Assembly (NCBI GenBank): GCA_018780805.1
Contig: JADMJD010000019.1
Location: 1 to 42,861 of the forward strand
DNA length: 42,861 nt
From: Rubrivivax sp.
GTDB lineage: Bacteria > Pseudomonadota > Gammaproteobacteria > Burkholderiales > Burkholderiaceae_C
Direction: 5' to 3'
This document shows positions 35,323-42,861 of the stretch, in pieces. The notes below the pieces were generated by a model. It was given only the letters and a program-made list of their open reading frames with translations, had not been told where the DNA came from and searched no databases. The first letter of the stretch is position 1, and every line of letters begins with the position of its first letter. The translations under genes were made by a program, and so were the position numbers.

Positions 35323-36094
35323 GCCCCGCCAGCACCGGGATCAGCGCCGCGCGGTACGCGGCCGAGCCGTGCAGGTCGCTGTTCAAGTCGTCGGCCGAGA
35401 CCGTCGCGCCGGCACAGGCCGCAGCCGACCAGTTGCTGGCCAACGCCGCTTCCAGCGCACCGACGCGGAACACACCGCCCGCACCCGCACCGGTGACGGC
35501 CACGCGTGTGCCCTGCGGCCCCTGGCTGACGAACACACCGACCAGCGAAAAACGCGAGGCCGGTTGTTTGAACTTCTGCCAGCCGGCCTTGGCCGGGACC
35601 GGGAAGCTCACTGCGGTGATCAGCTCACCCTCGTTCAGCGCCGTGGTGTACAGGCCGAGGAAGAAGTCGTCCGCGGCGATGCTGCGCTGGTTGGTGTGCA
35701 CCGTGGCGCCCAGGCCCAGCACGGCGGCGGGGTAACAGGCGGCCGGGTCGTTGTTGGCCAGGCTGCCGCCGATGGTGCCGCGGTTGCGCACCTGGCGGTC
35801 GCCGATGTGGCCGGCCAGGTCGGCCAGGGCCGGGATGGCCTTCTGCACGTCGGCACTGGCGGCCACCGCAGCGTGCGTGGTCATCGCGCCGATCTTCACG
35901 ACACCCCCGGCGACGGTGATGCCCTTCAGGTCGGCCAGCGATGCCAGGTCGATCAGCGTGTCGGGTGCGGCCAGGCCCAGGCGCATCGACGGCAGCAGTG
36001 ATTGGCCACCGGCGATGATCTTGGCGTTGTCCGCGGCAGCGGCACTGGCAGCGGCAGCCACCGAGGCGGGTTGCGTGTAGGCAAAGGTCTGCAT
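35306..36094 (-). CDS. FAD-binding medium subunit, CoxM-like
   Basis: A 262-residue FAD subunit of a xanthine-oxidase-family enzyme. The FAD motifs AGGQSLLPSMRL (about 28-39) and TIGGSLANNDPAACYPA (about 107-123) are intact. A C-terminal CO_deh_flav_C-like part follows (FKQPASRFSLVGVFV). It takes electrons from the small subunit and passes them to quinone or another acceptor. It is about 25 residues shorter than Oligotropha CoxM, as is usual in form II-type clusters. It lies 22 bases after the large-subunit gene. Confidence 0.92.
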   Translation of the reverse strand: MQTFAYTQPASVAAAASAAAADNAKIIAGGQSLLPSMRLGLAAPDTLIDLASLADLKGITVAGGVVKIGAMTTHAAVAASADVQKAIPALADLAGHIGDRQVRNRGTIGGSLANNDPAACYPAAVLGLGATVHTNQRSIAADDFFLGLYTTALNEGELITAVSFPVPAKAGWQKFKQPASRFSLVGVFVSQGPQGTRVAVTGAGAGGVFRVGALEAALASNWSAAACAGATVSADDLNSDLHGSAAYRAALIPVLAGRAVVG

Positions 36095-36116
36095 GGTGTT
36101 GTTCTCTCCAGCGGGT

Positions 36117-38468
36117 TCAGGCTGCCGCGCGCGCGGCTTGCCACACAGTGTAGGGCGTGGCCGGCATCGGCACGTCCTTCACGCCCAGGGCATCGCAGAT
36201 GGCGTTGATCACGGCCGGCGGCGAGCCGATGGCCCCCGCCTCACCGCAGCCCTTCACGCCCAGCGGGTTGTGTGTGCAGGGCGTGCCGGCCACCGTCTTG
36301 ACGTTGAAGCTGGGCACGTCGTCGGCGCGCGGCATCGCGTAATCCATGTAGCTGCCCGAGAGCAGCTGGCCGGACTGTGTGTCGTACACGCCGTGTTCCA
36401 GCAGCGCCTGCCCGATGCCTTGCGCCAGGCCGCCGTGCACCTGGCCCTCGACGATCATCGGGTTGATGACGTTGCCGAAGTCGTCGCAGGCCGTCATGCG
36501 GTCGATGCGCGTGACGCCCGTGGCCGGGTCGACCTCGACCTCGCAGATGTAGGTGCCGGCCGGGTAGGTGAAGTTGCTGGGGTCGTAGAACGCGTTTTCG
36601 TTCAGGCCGGGCTCCAGCTTGTCGTGCGGGAAGTTGTGCGGCACGTAGGCCGTCAGCGACACCTGGGCAAACGGGATCGCCTTGTCGGTGCCGGCCACCT
36701 TGAACTGGCCGCCTTCAAAGACGATGTCGGTGTCGGCCGCTTCCAGCAGGTGGGCCGCGATCTTCTTGCCCTTGGCAACGATCTTGTCCACCGCCTTCAT
36801 GATGGCCGTGCCACCCACCGCCAGCGAGCGGCTGCCGTAGGTGCCCATGCCGAACAGCACCTTGCCGGTGTCACCGTGTTCGATGGAGATGTCTTCCATC
36901 GGGATGCCCAGCCTGTCGGCCACCACCTGCGCAAACGTGGTTTCGTGGCCTTGCCCGTGGCTGTGGCTGCCGGTGAAGACGGTCACCTTCCCGGTGGGGT
37001 GCACCCGCACCTCGCCGGCCTCGAACAGGCCGGCGCGTGCGCCCAGCGCGCCCGCGATGCTGCTGGGGGCGATGCCGCAGGCCTCGATGTAGGCGCTGTA
37101 ACCCAGGCCGCGTTTCAGGCCCTTGGCTTCTGAGGCTGCCTTGCGGGCCGGGAAGCCGGCGACATCGGCCAACTCGATGGCCTGCGCCATCGTGGCCTCG
37201 TAGTCGCCGGTGTCGTAGGTCAGGCCCACGGGCGTGGCGTAGGGGAAGGTGGTGATGAAGTTGCGGCGGCGGATCTCGGCCGGGTCCAGCCCCATCTCCT
37301 TGGCCGCGGTTTCCACCATGCGCTCGACCACGTAGGTGGCCTCGGGCCGGCCGGCGCCGCGGTAGGCGTCCACCGGCGCGGTGTTGGTGAACACCGCGTT
37401 GACGGTGGCGCAGATCTTGGGCGTGTTGTACTGGCCGGCCAGCAGCGTGGCGTACAGGATGGTGGGCACCGCCGACGAGAAGGTGGACAGGTAGGCGCCC
37501 AGGTTGGCCGTGGTGTGGACCTGCAGCGCCAGGAACTTGCCGTCCTTGTCCATCGCCAGGTTCGCGGTGGTCAGGTGGTCGCGGCCGTGGGCGTCGGACA
37601 GGAAGGCCTCGCTGCGGTCGGCCGTCCACTTGATGGGCCGGCCGATGTGTTTGCTGGCGAACACCAGCGCCGTCTCTTCGCCGTACAAAAAGATCTTGGA
37701 GCCGAAGCCACCGCCGACGTCGGGCGCGATCACGCGCATCTTGTGCTCGGGGATGCCCAGCACGAAGGCGCACATCAGCAGGCGCTCGACGTGCGGGTTC
37801 TGGTTGGCCACGTACAGCGTGTATTCCTCGCTGTCACGGTTGTAGCTGGCGTTGGCGGCGCGCGGCTCCATCGCGTTCGGGATCAGCCGGTTGTTGCGGA
37901 AGCTCAGCGTGGTGACATGCGCCGCGCCCTTGATCGCGTCGGCCACGCCTGCCACGTCGCCGATGGACCAGGTGTAGCAGCTGTTGTCGGGCGCTTCGTC
38001 GTGCACGCTGGCGCCGGCACCGCCCACGTTGGCGATGTCCATCACCGGCGTGAGCACGTCGTAGCCTACCTCGACCAGCAGCGCGGCAGCCTGCGCCTGC
38101 TCCAGCGTATCGGCCACGACCAGGGCCACGCGGTCGCCCACGTAGCGCACCTTGCCGTCCGCCAGCACCGGGTGCTTGGGCTCCTTCATCGCGCTGCCGT
38201 CGATGTTGTTGATCAGCCAGCCGCAGGGCAGGCCGCCGACGGCCTTGAAATGCTCGCCGGTGAAGATGCCCAGCACGCCGGGAGCGGCTGCGGCGGCCGT
38301 GGTGTCCAGCGAGCTGATCTTCGCGTGCGCGTGCGGCGAGCGCACGAAGACGCCGTAGCTCTGCTGCGGCAGCGTGATGTCGTCGGTGTACTGGCCGCGG
38401 CCGGTGAGGAAGCGCGCGTCTTCGCGGCGCTCGACGCTGCGGCCGATGAATCCGTGGGGTGCGTTCAT
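36117..38468 (-). CDS. Molybdopterin-binding large subunit, form II CoxL-like
   Basis: A 783-residue catalytic subunit. Visible motifs are GGGFGSKIF, the active-site loop [29 protein letters not shown], and the C-terminal glutamate motif [12 protein letters not shown]. The AYRGAGR loop marks form II (CODH-like) enzymes, which lack the copper-binding cysteine of AYxCSFR in real CO dehydrogenase, so CO oxidation is not expected; the substrate is unknown. It is distinct from the hydroxylase at 5212. It follows the small subunit by 12 bases and starts at the ATG of [12 protein letters not shown]. It is in the order S-L-M-D-E with its assembly proteins. Confidence 0.9.
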   Translation of the reverse strand: MNAPHGFIGRSVERREDARFLTGRGQYTDDITLPQQSYGVFVRSPHAHAKISSLDTTAAAAAPGVLGIFTGEHFKAVGGLPCGWLINNIDGSAMKEPKHPVLADGKVRYVGDRVALVVADTLEQAQAAALLVEVGYDVLTPVMDIANVGGAGASVHDEAPDNSCYTWSIGDVAGVADAIKGAAHVTTLSFRNNRLIPNAMEPRAANASYNRDSEEYTLYVANQNPHVERLLMCAFVLGIPEHKMRVIAPDVGGGFGSKIFLYGEETALVFASKHIGRPIKWTADRSEAFLSDAHGRDHLTTANLAMDKDGKFLALQVHTTANLGAYLSTFSSAVPTILYATLLAGQYNTPKICATVNAVFTNTAPVDAYRGAGRPEATYVVERMVETAAKEMGLDPAEIRRRNFITTFPYATPVGLTYDTGDYEATMAQAIELADVAGFPARKAASEAKGLKRGLGYSAYIEACGIAPSSIAGALGARAGLFEAGEVRVHPTGKVTVFTGSHSHGQGHETTFAQVVADRLGIPMEDISIEHGDTGKVLFGMGTYGSRSLAVGGTAIMKAVDKIVAKGKKIAAHLLEAADTDIVFEGGQFKVAGTDKAIPFAQVSLTAYVPHNFPHDKLEPGLNENAFYDPSNFTYPAGTYICEVEVDPATGVTRIDRMTACDDFGNVINPMIVEGQVHGGLAQGIGQALLEHGVYDTQSGQLLSGSYMDYAMPRADDVPSFNVKTVAGTPCTHNPLGVKGCGEAGAIGSPPAVINAICDALGVKDVPMPATPYTVWQAARAAA

Positions 38469-38480
38469 GGTGCTGTCCTC

Positions 38481-38951
38481 TTACTTCATGGCGGCAGCGC
38501 CTTGCTGCACGGCCCGGACGATGTTGTGGTAACCCGTGCAGCGGCAGATGTTGCCTTCCAGCCCTTCGCGGATCTGGGTTTCGGTGCTGCAGGCGTGGTT
38601 CTTCACCAGGTCGATGGCGCTCATCACCATGCCTGGGGTGCAGAAGCCGCACTGCAGGCCGTGGCAGGCGCGGAAGGCTTCCTGCATCGGGTGCAGCGTG
38701 CCATCAGCCGCGGCCACACCTTCGATGGTGGTCACGGCCGCGCCAGCCGCCTGCACGGCCAGCATGTTGCAGCTCTTCACGGCCTGGCCGTTGACGTGCA
38801 CGGTGCAGGCGCCGCACTGCGAGGTGTCGCAGCCGATGTGGGTGCCGGTGAGGCGCAGGTCCTCGCGCAGCAGCTGCGCCAGCGAGGTTTGCGGCGTGAC
38901 CTCGCGGGTGACGGTTTTGCCGTTGACGGTGAGCGTGAGTGGGGTGCCCAT
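38481..38951 (-). CDS. (2Fe-2S) small subunit, CoxS-like
   Basis: A 156-residue iron-sulfur subunit with ligands C41, C46, C49 and C61 for one cluster and C101, C104, C136 and C138 for the other ([13 protein letters not shown]). It is the first gene of the operon coxS-L-M-D-E-like on the minus strand. Its ATG at 38951 has AAGGA upstream. About 75 bases upstream is a TTGACC that could be a -35 element, and a ModE-like palindrome lies at 39048-39069, just upstream of that. Closely similar in its cysteine region to the small subunit at 4727. Confidence 0.93.
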   Translation of the reverse strand: MGTPLTLTVNGKTVTREVTPQTSLAQLLREDLRLTGTHIGCDTSQCGACTVHVNGQAVKSCNMLAVQAAGAAVTTIEGVAAADGTLHPMQEAFRACHGLQCGFCTPGMVMSAIDLVKNHACSTETQIREGLEGNICRCTGYHNIVRAVQQGAAAMK

Positions 38952-39047
38952 GGCGTGTCCTTGTCTCCTGTGCGTCCGCCGCCGTGGTGGCAGCGTCTGC
39001 AGAAGATGCTAGGGACGCGGTCAAGCCACCGCAGCGCGTTGCTTTCC

Positions 39048-39069
39048 CTTATGAATTGTTGTGCATAAG
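39048..39069. promoter_or_regulatory. ModE-like operator upstream of the coxSLM-type operon
   Basis: CTTATGAA-N6-TGCATAAG, arms of 8 bases with one mismatch. The inner pattern TATGAA-N6-TGCATA keeps the TAT-N12-ATA geometry of ModE boxes (E. coli consensus TATATA-N6-TATATA with CG flanks, from memory). The site is about 100 bases upstream of the coxS start and 12 bases past the moeA stop codon, so it serves coxS if functional. It would sit upstream of a possible -35 (TTGACC at 39024-39019), a place suited to activation. Confidence 0.55.
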
Positions 39070-39080
39070 TGGGGCGGGGT

Positions 39081-40355
39081 TCAGACCAGGCCGTCGAACA
39101 GCCACACGTCCACCGGCTCACCCGCGGCCACCGAGCCCTGCTCGTGCCGCAGCACCACCAGCGCGTTGGCTTCGCTCAGGCTGCGCAGGATGCCCGCGCC
39201 TTGCGAGCCGGTGATGCGCACCTGCCAGAGCCCGTCGGGCGCCCGTTCGACGATGCCGCGCTGGTACTCGGTGCGGCCGGGCCGCTTGCGGATCGCGGCC
39301 ACACTGCGTGCCTGCAGCACCGGCATCGGCTCGGGCCGGGCGCCGCCCAGCACCTGCAGCGCCTCGCGTGCAAAGGCATAAAACGTCACCAGCGCCGCCA
39401 CCGGGTTGCCGGGCAGCGCAAACAGCATCGCGCGATGTGTTCCATCCTGGAGCGGTCCGAAGGCAAACGGCCGGCCCGGGCGCATCGCCACCTTCCAGAA
39501 GGCCACATCGCCGAGTGCCGCCATCACATCGCGGGTGTGGTCGGCGTCACCCATGCTGACACCGCCACTGGTCACCACGGCGTCGGCTTCTCGCAGCGCA
39601 CGCTGCAGCACGGCGGTCAGCGTGGCCGGATCGTCGCGGACGAGGCCCAGGTCCAGCACCTCGACGCCGATCTGCTGCAGTGCGGCGGTCAGCGTGAAGC
39701 GGTTGCTGTCGTAGATGCCGCCCGGCGGCAGCGGCTGGCCGGGTGCAAACACCTCGTCGCCGGTGGAAAACAGCGCCACGCGCAGACGGCGGAAGACCGT
39801 GACCTCGGCCAACCCCAGCGAGGCCAGCAGGCCCAGGTCGGCCGGGCGCAGCCGGCGGCCGGCGCGCAGCGCGGCCGAGCCGCGGGCCAGGTCTTCGCCT
39901 TGTTTGCGGCGGTTTTCGCCGGTTTTCAATGCGCCGGGTCTGATCTGCACCAGCTCGCCTTCCAGCGTGACCAGCTCCCGCGGCACCACGGTGTCCAGCC
40001 CCGCGGGCATCACCGCGCCGGTCATGATCTTCAGGCAATGGCCACGCGGCACGTCGCCTGCCCAGGGCGCGCCGGCGTAGACGGTGCCCGGCAGCGCCAG
40101 CAGCACGGTCGGGCCGTCGGTGGCCAGGTCGGCGCCGTGCAGCGCGTAACCGTCCATCGCCGAGTTGTCGTGCGCCGGCACGTCGATCGGGCTGACCACG
40201 TCGGCCGCCAGGATGCGGCCCAGCGCGGCCGTCAGCGGCAGCGTCTCGGTCTGCGTGATGGGCACCAGCGCGGCGGCGATGGCGGCGCGGGCGGCGTCCA
40301 CCGGCAGTTCGTCGCCGGTGGCCAGGGGGGAAACGGTCAGTTCGGCCATGGCCAC
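39081..40355 (-). CDS. moeA: Molybdopterin molybdenumtransferase MoeA
   Basis: A 424-residue enzyme that inserts molybdate into adenylylated molybdopterin, the last step to Mo-molybdopterin. Motifs include SAMDGYAL, KIMTGAVMPAGLDTVVPRE, FSTGDEV, VTSGGVSMGDAD and ALPGNPVAALVTF, all with the expected spacing for the MoeA domains. The start is GTG at 40355 or ATG at 40349; no clear ribosome site decides it. It lies between two molybdenum-enzyme or transporter units, and its upstream gap, shared with tupB, carries two overlapping ModE-like palindromes. Confidence 0.95.
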   Translation of the reverse strand: MAMAELTVSPLATGDELPVDAARAAIAAALVPITQTETLPLTAALGRILAADVVSPIDVPAHDNSAMDGYALHGADLATDGPTVLLALPGTVYAGAPWAGDVPRGHCLKIMTGAVMPAGLDTVVPRELVTLEGELVQIRPGALKTGENRRKQGEDLARGSAALRAGRRLRPADLGLLASLGLAEVTVFRRLRVALFSTGDEVFAPGQPLPPGGIYDSNRFTLTAALQQIGVEVLDLGLVRDDPATLTAVLQRALREADAVVTSGGVSMGDADHTRDVMAALGDVAFWKVAMRPGRPFAFGPLQDGTHRAMLFALPGNPVAALVTFYAFAREALQVLGGARPEPMPVLQARSVAAIRKRPGRTEYQRGIVERAPDGLWQVRITGSQGAGILRSLSEANALVVLRHEQGSVAAGEPVDVWLFDGLV

Positions 40356-40373
40356 GATTGTGCGGGGTGCGCC

Positions 40374-40391
40374 TATGCACGGCGCTGCATA
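40374..40391. promoter_or_regulatory. ModE-like operator between moeA and tupB
   Basis: TATGCA-CGGCGC-TGCATA, perfect 6-base arms, in the 87-base gap between the divergent moeA and tupB genes. It has the same arm sequence and 6-base spacer as the site at 42758-42779. It lies 19 bases before the moeA GTG, so binding there would be expected to affect transcription of moeA directly. Confidence 0.65.
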
Positions 40392-40407
40392 TGGTCAGGC
40401 ATGCATA
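40390..40407. promoter_or_regulatory. Second, overlapping ModE-like site (one weak arm)
   Basis: TATGGT-CAGGCA-TGCATA shares two bases with the previous site and keeps the TAT-N12-ATA spacing; one arm is degenerate (GGT for GCA). Offset from the first site by 16 bases. It is nearer to tupB (ATG 40443) and may be the operator for the transporter. Confidence 0.4.
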
Positions 40408-40442
40408 CCGCCGGACACAATCGCCCGCCTTTCAGACCCAGC

Positions 40443-41155
40443 ATGGATGCCATCGCCCAGAGCCTGTCGCTCGCCCTCGCCCTGATCGCCAACGCCGACG
40501 CGACGCTGCTGCACATCGTGGGGCTGTCGCTGCGCGTCAGCGTCACCGCCTGTGCCGTGGGCGCGGGCGCAGGCCTGCTGCTGGGCGCATGGCTGGCGGT
40601 GGCGCAGTTCCCGGGCCACCGCGTGGCCGTCTGGGCGCTGAACACGCTGCTGGCGCTGCCCTCGGTGGTGGTGGGGCTGGTGGTCTACCTGCTGCTGTCG
40701 CGCTCGGGCCCGCTCGGCTCCTGGGGCATCCTGTTCACGCCCACGGCGATGGTGATCGCGCAAAGCATCCTGGTCGTGCCGCTGATCGCTGCACTGGCGC
40801 GCCGCCTGGTGCTGGACGGCCTGGCCGAAGGCGGCGACCAGCTGCGCTCCATGGGCGCCGGCCCGCTGCTCAGCGCCGTGCTGCTGCTGGTGCACGCACG
40901 TTTCGGGGTGCTGACGGTGCTGCTGACCGCCTTTGGCCGTGCCATCGCCGAAGTGGGTGCGGTGATGATCGTCGGCGGCAACATCGACGGTGTCACGCGG
41001 GTGATGACGACGGCCATCGCGCTGGAAACCAGCAAGGGCGATCTGCCGCTGGCGCTGGCGCTGGGTCTGGTGCTGCTGGGCGTGGTGGGCGCGGTGAACC
41101 TGCTCATTGCGGCCGTGCAGCCGCGTGGCCAAGGCCTGCAGCGCGAGGCGCTGGC

Positions 41156-41159
<4 letters not shown>
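40443..41159 (+). CDS. tupB: Tungstate/molybdate ABC transporter permease TupB
   Basis: A 238-residue inner-membrane permease with five or six helices (LRVSVTACAVGAGAGLLLGA, ALNTLLALPSVVVGLVVYLLL, and others) and an EAA-type loop, FGRAIAEVGAVMIVGGN, that contacts the ATPase. That stretch and the LPSVVVGL helix are typical of TupB-type permeases. The gene overlaps the ATPase gene by 4 bases (GTGA). The operon order permease, ATPase, binding protein is the reverse of many tup operons. Molybdate cannot be excluded as a second substrate. Confidence 0.9.
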
Positions 41160-41859
<700 letters not shown>

Positions 41860-41869
<10 letters not shown>

Positions 41870-42672
41870 TCTCTCGTCGTCTGTTGGCGGTGTTGTTCGC
41901 CGCGGCTGCCTTGCCTGCGCTCGCGCAGGACAAATTCATCGTGATGGCCTCCACCACGTCCACCGAACAGTCGGGCCTGTTCAAGCACCTGCTGCCCATC
42001 TTCAAGACCGCCACAGGCATCGATGTGCGCGTGGTCGCCGTCGGCACCGGGCAGGCGCTGGACACCGGCCGCCGCGGCGACGCCGACATCGTGTTCGTGC
42101 ACGACACCGTGGCCGAAGAGAAGTTCGTCGCCGAAGGTTTCAGCACCCAGCGCCGGGCCGTGATGTACAACGACTTCGTGCTCGTGGGCCCCGCCAAGGA
42201 CCCGGCCGGCGCCAAGGGCCGCGACATCAACGCCGGCCTGCAGAAGGTGGCGGCGGCCGGCGCGGCCTTTGTGTCGCGCGGCGACAAGAGCGGTACCCAC
42301 GCCGGCGAACTGCGCTACTGGAAGGCCGCCAACGTGGACGTGGCCGCCAAACCCGCCTGGTACAAGGAATGTGGCTGCGGCATGGGCCCGGCGCTGAACA
42401 TCGGCTCCTCCACCGACGCCTATGTGCTGACCGACCGCGGCACCTGGATCTCGTTCAAGAACCGCGGCAACCTGGCCATCCTGGTCGAAGGCGACCAGAA
42501 ACTCTTCAACCAGTACGGTGTGATGGTGGTCAATGCCGCCAAACACCCGCACGTGAAAACCGCGCTGGCGCAGCAGTTCGCCGACTGGATCGTGGCACCC
42601 GCCGGCCAGGCGGCGATCGCCGACTACAAGATCGGCGGCGAGCAACTGTTTTTCCCGAACGCCGGCCGCTGA
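41860..42672 (+). CDS. tupA: Tungstate-binding periplasmic protein TupA
   Basis: A 270-residue exported binding protein (signal peptide about 1-22, ending LPALA-QDK). The stretches ASTTSTEQSGLFKHLLPIF, GTGQALDTGRRGDADIVFVHD, VMYNDFVLVGP and SRGDKSGTH are characteristic of TupA, including TTST and the RRGDAD loop used for oxyanion binding. Translation appears to start at a TTG (41860) because AAAGGAG lies 7 bases upstream and this yields a full signal peptide; no ATG is suitably placed. TupA proteins prefer tungstate over molybdate. A strong hairpin follows the stop codon. Confidence 0.92.
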
Positions 42673-42682
42673 AATAGGAAGC

Positions 42683-42704
42683 GTTCGCGCCTGCAGGCGC
42701 GAAC
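42683..42704. terminator. Strong hairpin after the tup operon
   Basis: GTTCGCGCC, a TGCA loop and GGCGCGAAC make a perfect 9-bp stem, starting 11 bases after the tupA stop. The whole 22 bases are self-complementary. There is no T-run, so termination would be partial or factor-assisted; it may separate tup from the ferredoxin-like gene. Confidence 0.55.
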
Positions 42705-42745
42705 TGTGACGCGCCGGCACAGCCCTCAGGGTTAGGCCTAGGTTT

Positions 42746-42758
42746 CGACCGTCGGTCG
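42746..42758. repeat. 13-base palindrome abutting the ModE-like site
   Basis: CGACCG-T-CGGTCG is a perfect palindrome whose last base is the first base of the ModE-like palindrome at 42758. It is small enough for a regulator site, and could belong to a second regulator of the ferredoxin-like gene. Confidence 0.3.
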
Positions 42759-42779
42759 CTATGCACACCATTGCATAGC
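42758..42779. promoter_or_regulatory. ModE-like operator before the ferredoxin-like gene
   Basis: GCTATGCA-CACCAT-TGCATAGC, perfect 8-base arms, the best copy of this motif in the window. It ends 26 bases before the ATG at 42806, so it overlaps or adjoins the promoter. Confidence 0.65.
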
Positions 42780-42805
42780 TTCCCCACCGACGGAGACAAC
42801 GCGTC

Positions 42806-42861
42806 ATGCAAAAGAGCCTCCACATCAACCCGGACAAGTGCACGGGTTGCCTGCAGTGCGA
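42806..42861 (+). CDS. 4Fe-4S ferredoxin-like protein, N-terminal fragment (runs off the window)
   Basis: Only the first 18 codons are present: MQKSLHINPDKCTGCLQC. C12, C15 and C18 with the DKCTGCxxC context open a 4Fe-4S cluster motif. The ATG at 42806 has GGAGA 9 bases upstream. A ferredoxin-type subunit after a tungstate transporter is the arrangement of AOR-type tungsten aldehyde oxidoreductases (AorA before AorB in Aromatoleum); this is inference, since the next genes are not in the window. Other electron-transfer subunits, for example for a formate dehydrogenase, are possible. Confidence 0.7.
   Translation, partial: MQKSLHINPDKCTGCLQC

Overview
This is a 42.9 kb stretch of very GC-rich chromosomal DNA, almost fully coding, with many 1-4 base ATGA/GTGA gene overlaps. 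Gene content (PQQ alcohol oxidation with a PedF-type cytochrome, CoxSLM-type molybdenum hydroxylases, TctC/Bug binding protein, GGDEF-EAL protein, flagellar chemotaxis) points to a betaproteobacterium of the Burkholderiales (Rubrivivax/Leptothrix/Ideonella-like). That assignment is inference from gene style only. No rRNA, tRNA, CRISPR array, insertion sequence or phage gene was seen, and no gene-free stretch exceeds about 250 bases.

Layout. 1-1546 (minus): the start of a chemotaxis operon (CheZ-like protein, CheY, truncated CheA) behind a FliA-like promoter. 1704-3489 (plus): a cytoplasmic receiver-histidine kinase and its NarL-type regulator. 3486-7533 (plus): an EgtB/SUMF1-like protein, then a two-subunit molybdenum hydroxylase. 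7546-9834 (minus): a PAS-GGDEF-EAL protein.

9965-33074 is a large quinoprotein (PQQ) alcohol-oxidation locus. It holds a PqqU/YncD-like TonB receptor (probably PQQ import), a SoxYZ-like carrier and MBL-fold protein 1, and a minus-strand pair of cytochrome c-550 PedF and a solute-binding protein. A sigma-54 activator, MBL-fold protein 2 and a PqqB-like protein follow. Next is a long translationally coupled operon (ABC ATPase, beta-propeller, ABC binding protein, ABC permease, an ExbB/ExbD-like pair, two small envelope proteins, a TctC protein). The locus ends with a two-component system, a second TonB receptor, an unknown exported protein and a PedH-type dehydrogenase. The dehydrogenase carries the extra aspartate typical of lanthanide-dependent enzymes. 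Three good sigma-54 promoters (before pedF, before the PqqB-like operon and before the second TonB receptor) tie the region to the sigma-54 activator encoded inside it.

33179-40355 (minus) is a molybdenum block: coxS-coxL-coxM-like form II hydroxylase, MoxR-type ATPase, VWA protein, then MoeA. 40443-42672 (plus) is a TupBCA-type tungstate/molybdate transporter, and the window ends in the first codons of a 4Fe-4S ferredoxin-like gene. A palindrome TATGCA-N6-TGCATA, with the geometry of a ModE operator, occurs upstream of coxS, between moeA and tupB (as two overlapping copies), and just before the ferredoxin gene. It probably joins these genes in a molybdate/tungstate regulon.

The most novel-looking items are: the ExbB/ExbD-like pair with a DUF2135-like periplasmic domain, built into the PQQ-associated ABC operon; metallo-beta-lactamase-fold proteins of this locus that have lost their metal ligands; the sigma-54 promoter set; and the shared ModE-like palindromes.
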